NCBI GenBank assembly: GCA_020439945.1
Contig: JAGRPB010000022.1
Span: 1 to 42,609 of the forward strand
Length of the DNA: 42,609 bases
Reading direction: 5' to 3'
Source of the DNA: Verrucomicrobiia bacterium
Lineage (GTDB): Bacteria > Verrucomicrobiota > Verrucomicrobiia > Verrucomicrobiales > DEV007
How positions within the stretch are numbered: the first letter of the stretch is position 1; each line of letters begins with the position of its first letter. Shown here one piece after another: positions 34,761-41,438 of this stretch. The position numbers and the translations under genes are program-made. The notes beneath the pieces are model-generated. The model did not search any database. It was not told the origin of the DNA and was given only the letters and a program-made list of their open reading frames with translations.

Positions 34761-36488
34761 TTAGTCGGAGGAGGTGGTCACGGTTTTCTCGGGCTTTGAA
34801 GGCTCGTGGCCGGACACCGCCGACCAGTCGAGAATGATGTCGTAGTCGTAGGTCCGCTCTTCGGGCAGAGTAGGAGAGGTCTGGTTGTCGATCTTGTCGT
34901 AAACATTGGCCGGAGGCGTCACGATGGCGTCCTTCCCGTAGATGAAGTCCTGATCCTCCACGATGGTGCGGTAGGCCTTGTTCAGCGTCAGGGCGCGTTC
35001 GGTTGAGGGAACGATCAAGTCGTAGACGTCCCGGGCCCGAGCGATCTTTTTCGGATCGATGGTGCCGTCCGCCTTGAACCAGCGGGCCGCCATTTCATCG
35101 TTGTTGCGGAATTCGCTGCCTCCCTCGGCGCGGGTGAGATACAGCTCGATCTCACCCACGGTTTCGCCCTTGCTGGGCGCGTCCAACATGCCGTGCAGAT
35201 CGATGTAGCCCCAGCCTTCGGCGCCATCGATCTTGCGCGCGAAACTGAAGGTCTTGTCAATGGTCGAACCAATGGTGTTGTGACAACCCATGCAGGCGAA
35301 GTTTTCCTCGTGGGTCAGGAAGCGGAGCCGGCCCTTGCGATCTTCGATGAAACCACTGATTGCCCAGCCATTTCCGTTGTCGAGCCCGTGCTGTTGAACG
35401 CTGACGTAACCCGGCAGGTTGCCCGCCTCTTTTTCCATGGCTTCGAGATCATATTGCCGGCCGTAAACCGGTTTCGAGTAGGCTTTTACCTTCCACATGT
35501 AGCGGACCTCCTTCATCCGGGTGGAAACTCCGACGGTGCCGTCTTCGTTCAGACCGACGTAGCGGACGGTGTGCAGAAACTCGGTGCCTCCGGGATAGAG
35601 GTGGGAATCGAGAAAATATCCCTCGGCTGCGCCGACCCACCCGGTATTTTTGAAAATTGAATGGGTGATTCCCAGTTTGCCATCGCCATCGACGTCCTTT
35701 CCGATCGCGGTTTCATCGAGGGGGAGTGAACCGATGGAATCCACGCCCTTGATGGCTGCCTCGAGGATGGCGAGGTTCGTCTTGTAGATCTCGCGCGAAT
35801 CGCGGCCGTCCTTGTCGGTTCGGTAAATCTCGGGAAGCCGAATCATGACGTCGTCCGTCGAACCGTTGGTGGGCCAGAAGGTGCTGGGGAAGGGCTTGTA
35901 GTTGAACGCGACCCAGTGACTCCCGTCCTTGGCAAATCCCTCTTCGTCGAAGGCTGCCGCGCCAAGTTGGAGGTTGGCGAGATCGGGAACGTAGCCTTGG
36001 AAATTTTTTTCCCTCAGACGCCCCGCCAATTCCGAGTAGTTGTCCTCGGCGATGTAACGGCGAATTTCCTCGTCCGGAATGGCGGCCACCCTCGCACTGC
36101 GATCCTCGAAGAGATTCTTCCAGTGATTGAGGGTGCCCGCGTCGCTGAAACTGTAGGCGACCTGGAGGTCGCGGTCGTTCATCCGGTTTTCCCGCTCCGG
36201 GATCTGATCCTGATGACAGACGTAGCAGGGATTCGCCTTCGCCTCGGTGCGGGTGTAGCATTGGGGAGGCACCACGGCCTCGGGATTGTAGAGAGTGTGA
36301 ACCGGCGCCATGTCGGGAACCGGCGGAAGGACCTCGTCCAGTTCGTGCAGGTAGCCGAGCAATTCCTGAAAGATGGGGCGCTGATCTTCTTTTTCCTCCT
36401 CGCTCAGGGCGACACCCGTGAAGAAGGAAAGACAGAGCAGGTAGAGAAGGAGGTGAGGCAGAGTTTGGGAGGTAGAAATTTTCTGCAT
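34761..36488 (-). CDS. secreted cytochrome with two CxxCH heme sites
   Basis: Exported protein of 575 residues. The signal peptide (about 1-29, LPHLLLYLLCLSFFTGVALS) fixes the start at ATG 36488. Heme-binding motifs are CYVCH (88-92) and FACMGCHNT (in the C-terminal half, at about residue 403). The region between them is rich in beta and loop segments, for example DGDGKLGITHS, a possible Ca2+ loop. No known catalytic cytochrome family was recognised. It probably transfers electrons in the periplasm or on the surface. It lies downstream of the PhoX-like gene behind a strong hairpin. Confidence 0.8.
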   Translation of the reverse strand: MQKISTSQTLPHLLLYLLCLSFFTGVALSEEEKEDQRPIFQELLGYLHELDEVLPPVPDMAPVHTLYNPEAVVPPQCYTRTEAKANPCYVCHQDQIPERENRMNDRDLQVAYSFSDAGTLNHWKNLFEDRSARVAAIPDEEIRRYIAEDNYSELAGRLREKNFQGYVPDLANLQLGAAAFDEEGFAKDGSHWVAFNYKPFPSTFWPTNGSTDDVMIRLPEIYRTDKDGRDSREIYKTNLAILEAAIKGVDSIGSLPLDETAIGKDVDGDGKLGITHSIFKNTGWVGAAEGYFLDSHLYPGGTEFLHTVRYVGLNEDGTVGVSTRMKEVRYMWKVKAYSKPVYGRQYDLEAMEKEAGNLPGYVSVQQHGLDNGNGWAISGFIEDRKGRLRFLTHEENFACMGCHNTIGSTIDKTFSFARKIDGAEGWGYIDLHGMLDAPSKGETVGEIELYLTRAEGGSEFRNNDEMAARWFKADGTIDPKKIARARDVYDLIVPSTERALTLNKAYRTIVEDQDFIYGKDAIVTPPANVYDKIDNQTSPTLPEERTYDYDIILDWSAVSGHEPSKPEKTVTTSSD

Positions 36489-36539
36489 CGGAGTGAAGGG
36501 TTGAGTCTGGAACCGGTGGTGACGTCTATCTCGCGAAGA

Positions 36540-36562
36540 GGACGGCCCTGTTTGGGCCGCCC
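36540..36562 (-). terminator. strong GC hairpin between PhoX-like and cytochrome genes
   Basis: On the minus strand GGGCGGCCC-AAACA-GGGCCGTCC forms a 9-bp stem with one G-T pair. It is 43 bases after the PhoX-like stop and 51 before the cytochrome start. It lacks a T-tract, so it may be a partial terminator or an mRNA processing/stability element separating the two. Confidence 0.55.
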
Positions 36563-36605
36563 TCCCGGAGTGAATTGACAAGCAGGTCTCAGAAGGACCC
36601 GAAGA

Positions 36606-38144
36606 TCACTGATTCGTAAGCCGACGGAAGCGACCGCGAGTCAGGGAGCGGACGAAACGCTTGTTATCGATACCGCTGAGGTTGAAGGTCCAGACCGCGT
36701 CTCCGAAGCCGTCGGGCACGTTGTTCAGGTTGGTGCTGTCAGGATGCTGCACGGAGATGTGGAATTCCGTGGGCACGGCGGGATTGAAAATCATCCCGGT
36801 GGATTCGGAACCATCGGCCCGGAGGCTGAGGAAGTGGTCGAGAGACTCGGCCACACCATCGCTGTTCCGGTCGCGGGCGAACCAGATGTCACCACCGGTG
36901 GAGCTGCCGTTCGGCTGATCTTCGATGACATAGATGTTGCCTGCTCCGTCCATGGCCAGATTGTCCGGCGAGTTCAGGATTCCGGTGGTTCCGGGGAAGC
37001 CCAGGTTCTTCGGGGTGCCAGCGTCGGAGAGGAAGGTGCGAACGATGGCGCGACCTCCGCCCTGCGGACCGGCAGCTCCGCCACGGGTGTTGATCATCTC
37101 GATGGAAAGCACCTTCTGCTCGGACGTGATGCAGACGTAGACCACTTCGCGGCCATTGCGGAGTCGGCTCACCATCATGTCTTCGGGACGGCCGTAGGGA
37201 GTGGCGTCCACGTCGTCGGCGGCCGGGCGACCACCGCGGCAGGTGTTGTCAGAGCGAGGGTCGGTGGAAGGGCCGTCACGGAAGGGATCGGTGATTCCGG
37301 CCAGAGCGACGCCGTTCTTATCCGTGAGCGGAATCCAGGAAGCCCGGCCCTCACGGGACACGCCCTGGGCTTGTTCGTCCCAGTTGTCCTCAGCCACGCC
37401 ACCGGTGGAAACGAAGTCGTCCACGCGAAGAACGAAGGTCTGTCCTTTCGTGTAGTCGCCGCGCTTTGCCATCACGAACTTGTAGATCGACCCCGAGTTG
37501 TACTCGTCGATGAAATAGATCGTGTTCTTGTATTTGAGGCTGAAGTTAATCCCTTCGTGAGCGACGCGGGGAATGGCGGTCAGCTGGCGGGTCTGGATGC
37601 TGTTGGGGTCATCCATGGGATTGAGTACTTCGACTACCTTGCCCGTACCCGACCATTCTTCGGCGAGGAAGAGCGTGCCGTTCGGCGTCCAGCGGCAGGG
37701 GTCGAAGGCGCCGTAGTCGCTGGTCCAGTTTCCGGAACCGTCACCCGCAAAGAGCAACTGGCAGGAGTTGGCGTAGATGTCATAACGGGTCACCCCGGCA
37801 CCGAATTCCGTTTCATGAGGAATAAAGAGATGAGTGCCGTTAGGGTGGCAGGCCGTCATGTCGAACATGGAGGCGACTGCATCGAGGCCAGCAACGCGCT
37901 GGATGGTCTGGCCGGGGCTGAGAATGGGATTCTCAACTTCCGCGAGGCTGACCCAGTTGATCTGCTGGAGACCGGCCGGGGCGACCCAGGGAGCGGTGAG
38001 TTCTTCGATGTCGTTGGGATTGACGACGGTGGCCGACGTAGTCAGCGGGGTGAACCAGGTGTCGGTTCCGGCGTGCAGCGCGGGCGCCGCAATCAGAGAG
38101 GCCCCCAAGACAAGGGTGGAGGGCCAGGCGATGTTTTTCTTCAT
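36606..38144 (-). CDS. PhoX-like (DUF839) secreted protein
   Basis: Exported protein of 512 residues with a signal peptide (about 1-25, ending LHAGT). It has the beta-propeller-like DUF839/PhoX signatures: RVAHEGINFSLKYKNTIYFIDEYNSGSIYKF (parts), GRPEDMM, and SPDNLAMDGAGNIYVIEDQ followed by GDIWFARD and STGMIFNP. PhoX enzymes are Ca2+/Fe3+-dependent alkaline phosphatases, and the SPDN...ED motif belongs to the metal-binding core. Whether this member is a phosphatase is not certain, since the DUF839 family includes non-PhoX members. Its long leader holds a Pho-box-like repeat. Confidence 0.82.
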   Translation of the reverse strand: MKKNIAWPSTLVLGASLIAAPALHAGTDTWFTPLTTSATVVNPNDIEELTAPWVAPAGLQQINWVSLAEVENPILSPGQTIQRVAGLDAVASMFDMTACHPNGTHLFIPHETEFGAGVTRYDIYANSCQLLFAGDGSGNWTSDYGAFDPCRWTPNGTLFLAEEWSGTGKVVEVLNPMDDPNSIQTRQLTAIPRVAHEGINFSLKYKNTIYFIDEYNSGSIYKFVMAKRGDYTKGQTFVLRVDDFVSTGGVAEDNWDEQAQGVSREGRASWIPLTDKNGVALAGITDPFRDGPSTDPRSDNTCRGGRPAADDVDATPYGRPEDMMVSRLRNGREVVYVCITSEQKVLSIEMINTRGGAAGPQGGGRAIVRTFLSDAGTPKNLGFPGTTGILNSPDNLAMDGAGNIYVIEDQPNGSSTGGDIWFARDRNSDGVAESLDHFLSLRADGSESTGMIFNPAVPTEFHISVQHPDSTNLNNVPDGFGDAVWTFNLSGIDNKRFVRSLTRGRFRRLTNQ

Positions 38145-38251
38145 GCAGGTTGTTGGTAGGTGATGTGCAGTTGGATTAGGTAGAGCCGAATCACGACATG
38201 CGTTTCGACGGCGACCAAATGCTCAATTCCCCGCCTTTTTTCATGACCGTT

Positions 38252-38294
38252 TTGGCAACGAATTTGGCATGTGAAGAATTCGTTTCTTGGCATG
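38252..38294 (-). promoter_or_regulatory. triple TGCCAA direct repeat upstream of PhoX-like gene
   Basis: TTGGCA at 38252, 38264 and 38287 (TGCCAA on the coding strand), with starts 12 and 23 bases apart, roughly one and two helical turns; the last two are extended to TTGGCATG. This is a plausible tandem operator about 110-150 bases upstream of the start codon. Confidence 0.4.
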
Positions 38295-38460
38295 CTAACG
38301 AGCATGTTAAATCGCAAAAGAGGGCCTGGAAATAACGAAAATTGATGATCTGCCGAGACGCCGTATGAGAAGCGCGTCGGCAACTTGAATCGGTGCAGAA
38401 TCCGGAATGCCGACCTGGCACCCGATCACCGGTCAGGGGACGCTCGACCCCGCCGTTTTT

Positions 38461-38477
38461 CGTGACAAAAACGTGAC
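38461..38477 (-). promoter_or_regulatory. Pho-box-like direct repeat
   Basis: On the minus strand GTCACGTTTTTGTCACG: two GTCACG half-sites at an 11-base period, the geometry of Pho boxes (CTGTCA/TGTCAC half-sites). It is about 317 bases upstream of the PhoX-like start, which is far, so the assignment is tentative. Confidence 0.35.
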
Positions 38478-38497
38478 GTCCTCAGGCGGACGACGCT

Positions 38498-38779
38498 TCA
38501 GAGGATCTCGTATTTCGCCGATTCCTTCCACTCCCAGAGATCGGGAGCGACGGCTTTCCAACGGGCGAAATGATCGCTGTCGAGATGGGCCTGGAAGGCG
38601 TCGAGGTCGTCGTAGATCTCGTAGATGGCAAACTCGCTCGGGTCATCGAGACGGCGCGAGTATTCCCACTTGTGGCAACCCGGTTCGTCCGGCGAATGGC
38701 GGGCATTGTCGGCCAGGGCCTCGAGCATCTGGTCGGCGCAGTCCTCTTTGACTTTGAAACGTACGACGACGGCGATCAT
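38498..38779 (-). CDS. ABM-domain (antibiotic biosynthesis monooxygenase fold) protein
   Basis: Dimeric alpha-beta barrel protein of 93 residues. VVVRFKVKEDCADQMLEAL opens the fold, HSPDEPGCHKWEYSRRLDDP and FAIYEIYDDLDAFQAHLDSDHF follow. The family includes quinol monooxygenases and heme-degrading proteins. The short form with CHKWEY is the common stand-alone type, and its substrate cannot be told. It lies 46 bases downstream of the polyprenyl synthase on the same strand. Confidence 0.85.
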   Translation of the reverse strand: MIAVVVRFKVKEDCADQMLEALADNARHSPDEPGCHKWEYSRRLDDPSEFAIYEIYDDLDAFQAHLDSDHFARWKAVAPDLWEWKESAKYEIL

Positions 38780-38825
38780 TGGAAGAAGGGGTGAGGAATG
38801 GGGATAGAGGATCGAGTGGCGAGCC

Positions 38826-40589
38826 TTACGCGGTGACAGTTTCCGTCGCGTTTTCCGAGACGGCTTCGTCCTCGCGCACTCCGTTCTTCACTTCGAACTC
38901 ACGGCACCACCCCTTGATCTCGAGGTCGTTGAAAATCTTGCCCATCACGCGGCGCAGCAGGCCCTTGAGATTTGCGTTCTCCAGGTCGGCGAGCGATCGC
39001 ACCGCCGCATCCTTGTAGGTTTCGAGCAGGAGCAGGCACTTCTCGTCGGCTTCGACTTCGTGCGCCAGTTTCCGGATCTTGTGCAGGGCGATCCCATCGA
39101 GATCTTCGTGACTCCAGAGCGACTCGAGGACGGCCTTGTCCTCGCCCTTGGCGCGTTCGCGAGCCACCGCCAGCAGGACGCTGGGGCGCATTTTTTCGAG
39201 AGCGTTTTCGCCGGCGTCCTCGCCGAGGTCGTCCATGTCGTCGCGGATCTGGTAGGCGATGCCGAGGTTTTCGGAATACGCTTTCAGCACGTCGGCGACT
39301 TCGCTCAGTTTGCCCGCATACGCGGCGCCGAGCTTGAGCGCGACTTCGAAGGCGGGCGCCGTCTTCTGGCGGAAAATGTCGAGCACCTGGCGGGATTTCA
39401 GCGGCACCGGATTGCGGGCCCACACGAGTTCCGCGCCCTGCCCGAGGCAGAGTTCGCGTTGGCCGACGGAAGCCGCGAGCAGCATCTCGGTCTTCTGCGC
39501 GTCGGGGGCTTCGCATTCGCCGATCAGGCGGTAACCTTCGCCGATGAGCAGGTCGCCCGCATTCAGGGCCACAGGGATGCCGTGCTCGGCATGAAGCGTG
39601 GGCTGCCCGTACCGGCCGAAGTCTTCGTCCTCAATGTCATCGTGAATCAGCGACGCCTTGTGGAAACACTCCACCGCCATCGCGATCTTCTTGATGTCTT
39701 CGGGAATCGGTTCGCCGCGATCGTCGCGCAGCGCTTGGTATGCCGCCACAGTGAGAAAGGGACGCCAGCGCTTTCCATCGCGGGCCAGCCATTCGCGGGC
39801 GATTTTTTCCTGCTCGTTCTCGGCGGGGCCCATGACCTGCTCGATGCCTTCGGGCGTGAACCAGTCGCGGACGTCGTCGTGAAGCGCGTTGAGATTCAGT
39901 CGGCGCGTCTGGTCGTCGCTGGTCAGGTGGATGTAGTCCCACACCCAGTCGATATCGACCGTGGTGTTGATGCAGTCGTCCTGCAAAAGCGGCACCGCGA
40001 TGGACGGAATGGCTGCGGCTTCCACGTAGGGGAAAGTGCGTTCCAGCACCGGCAAACAGGAAATGCCGACGATCGCCTCGATCTGACCGGTCTGGATCAG
40101 CGACATCACGATGGCGGAACCTTCGGCGACGAGAACGGCGTAGCCGAGTTTTTCGGCCTCGTTCTGGAAATCCTGGATCGAACAGAGACCGCATTGTTTG
40201 CAGAGCAGGCCGAACTCATCGAAAGGCGCGGGGCACTTGTCCTCGACCCGCAGGCACTTCGGCATCAACAGCAGGCGACGCTCGTAGGGAATGGCGGCGA
40301 GCGTTTCCCGCCACATCTCGTTGTTGAGGGTGACGGCGGTGTAGTGGAGGTAGATCTCGCTGTAGCCGGTGTCGGCCAGAATCTTGCGAGCGTGGACCTC
40401 CAGTTCGTCCAGCGGCATCGGCGGCACGGGATTTTCCCGCTCGATGTATTCCCGGATGTAGGCCAGCAGCGCGTCGCGCTCGGCCTTGGTCTGGGGAATG
40501 TTCTTCTTCGGGGACCGGAAACGCGTCGTGGTGATGGGCACGGGTTTCGGAACCTTGACCGTCTGGATCTGATCGACAGGAGCAGACAT
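38826..40589 (-). CDS. DUF116 - polyprenyl diphosphate synthase fusion
   Basis: Cytosolic protein of 587 residues joining two domains. Residues about 40-225 form a DUF116 domain with Cys112, Cys119, Cys130, Cys133, Cys136 (LLCKQCGLCS), Cys178 (GISCLPVLE) and Cys206, likely an Fe-S or zinc site. Residues about 255-560 are a trans-isoprenyl diphosphate synthase with GKRWRPF (272-278), first aspartate-rich motif DDIED (317-321) and second DDMDD (450-454). Both motifs are complete, so the synthase should be active on allylic diphosphate and IPP. The Cys domain may sense redox or metal state or channel substrate (inference). The ABM gene follows. Confidence 0.88.
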   Translation of the reverse strand: MSAPVDQIQTVKVPKPVPITTTRFRSPKKNIPQTKAERDALLAYIREYIERENPVPPMPLDELEVHARKILADTGYSEIYLHYTAVTLNNEMWRETLAAIPYERRLLLMPKCLRVEDKCPAPFDEFGLLCKQCGLCSIQDFQNEAEKLGYAVLVAEGSAIVMSLIQTGQIEAIVGISCLPVLERTFPYVEAAAIPSIAVPLLQDDCINTTVDIDWVWDYIHLTSDDQTRRLNLNALHDDVRDWFTPEGIEQVMGPAENEQEKIAREWLARDGKRWRPFLTVAAYQALRDDRGEPIPEDIKKIAMAVECFHKASLIHDDIEDEDFGRYGQPTLHAEHGIPVALNAGDLLIGEGYRLIGECEAPDAQKTEMLLAASVGQRELCLGQGAELVWARNPVPLKSRQVLDIFRQKTAPAFEVALKLGAAYAGKLSEVADVLKAYSENLGIAYQIRDDMDDLGEDAGENALEKMRPSVLLAVARERAKGEDKAVLESLWSHEDLDGIALHKIRKLAHEVEADEKCLLLLETYKDAAVRSLADLENANLKGLLRRVMGKIFNDLEIKGWCREFEVKNGVREDEAVSENATETVTA

Positions 40590-40766
40590 AAAAAGGGTAT
40601 GAGGCTGATTCGGGGGCTGACGAAATTGAGAGACGATGGAGAAAACGCCGGCTTTCCGGGAAAAGTTGCGTTTTCGAGCCGATAGCGTGACCGAAAAGCG
40701 TCCCGGTTCAAGGGAAACCGTTCGGCGCGATGGCGGAGACGGAGGAAAGATGGCAAGCTGCCGCTA

Positions 40767-41276
40767 ATGGGAAACGCTGATCTGCCGGCGATGGTCACCC
40801 GGATTTCCATCTGGGTGGCGGTCGCGGCGTGGGCGGGTGTCATCGCCGGTTTGCTGCGCGGTCGCCGGGGACGATGCCTTCGCTTTACTTGGACGATCGG
40901 ACTGGTCGCCTACCTCCTCCATGTCATGGCGGCCTTTGCCGGATTCTATCGATGGAGCCACGCGGTCGCCTACGCGGAAACGGCGCGACAAACCGCGGAA
41001 CAGACCGGATTCAGCAGCGGGTTCGGTCTCTGGCTCAACTACCTCGTCGCCGCGCTCTGGGGCATCGATGTCGCCCGCTGGTGGATCACCGGAAAAGTCC
41101 GGCCGGAGGGCATGATGCGTAAACTCTGGTGGGGTTGGCACGTCTTTCTCGCCTTCATGATTTTTAACGGCACCATCGTTTTCGGGCATGGACCGGTCCG
41201 CTGGTATGGCGTGGCGATTTTCACCGTCCTTGCGGCCATCGCCTGGCGTGCGATGCTCAAACCCCTCCGAGATTGA
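40767..41276 (+). CDS. small polytopic membrane protein
   Basis: Protein of 169 residues with about four or five TM helices (about 10-29, 41-62, 85-104, 120-138, 144-162). Histidines at or near helix ends (YLLHVMAAFAGFYRWSH, WWGWHVFLAFMIFNGTIVFGHG) are notable and could bind heme or metal. No family was recognised. It is divergent from the DUF116-polyprenyl synthase gene with 177 bases between them. Confidence 0.7.
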   Translation: MGNADLPAMVTRISIWVAVAAWAGVIAGLLRGRRGRCLRFTWTIGLVAYLLHVMAAFAGFYRWSHAVAYAETARQTAEQTGFSSGFGLWLNYLVAALWGIDVARWWITGKVRPEGMMRKLWWGWHVFLAFMIFNGTIVFGHGPVRWYGVAIFTVLAAIAWRAMLKPLRD

Positions 41277-41293
41277 CCGGGAGCGCCAGCGCC

Positions 41294-41377
41294 ATTCGTG
41301 TTAATTCCTCAAATTCGTGGCCATTCGTGTTTGCCAATTCTTTTGAACACGAATTTTCACGAATGAATCGAATGGCC
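41294..41377. repeat. ATTCGTG inverted-repeat element
   Basis: Three ATTCGTG (41294, 41313, 41323) and two inverted CACGAAT copies (41348, 41358). The outer arms GGCCATTCG (41319-41327) and CGAATGGCC (41369-41377) pair perfectly. It is followed at 41410-41448 by repeated CCTGAATCC-type units that run up to the glycosyltransferase coding region. Confidence 0.75.
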
Positions 41378-41438
41378 ATGAAAGTCTGAATGGAATTTCT
41401 GCGACCGCCCCTGAACACCGAATCCTGAATCCAGAGCC

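Larger units (their letters stand above)
38145..38497. other. 353-base intergenic leader
   Basis: Between the ABM gene and the PhoX-like gene, both minus strand. It holds three TTGGCA repeats (38252-38294) and a GTCAC direct repeat (38461-38477). Two short overlapping open frames on the minus strand (38141-38421) have no recognisable protein character. No small gene is supported. Confidence 0.6.

Noticed and set aside
38141..38421. Small minus-strand genes in the PhoX-like leader
   Set aside because: Two overlapping short frames with no start signals, domains or signal peptide; one runs into the PhoX-like start.
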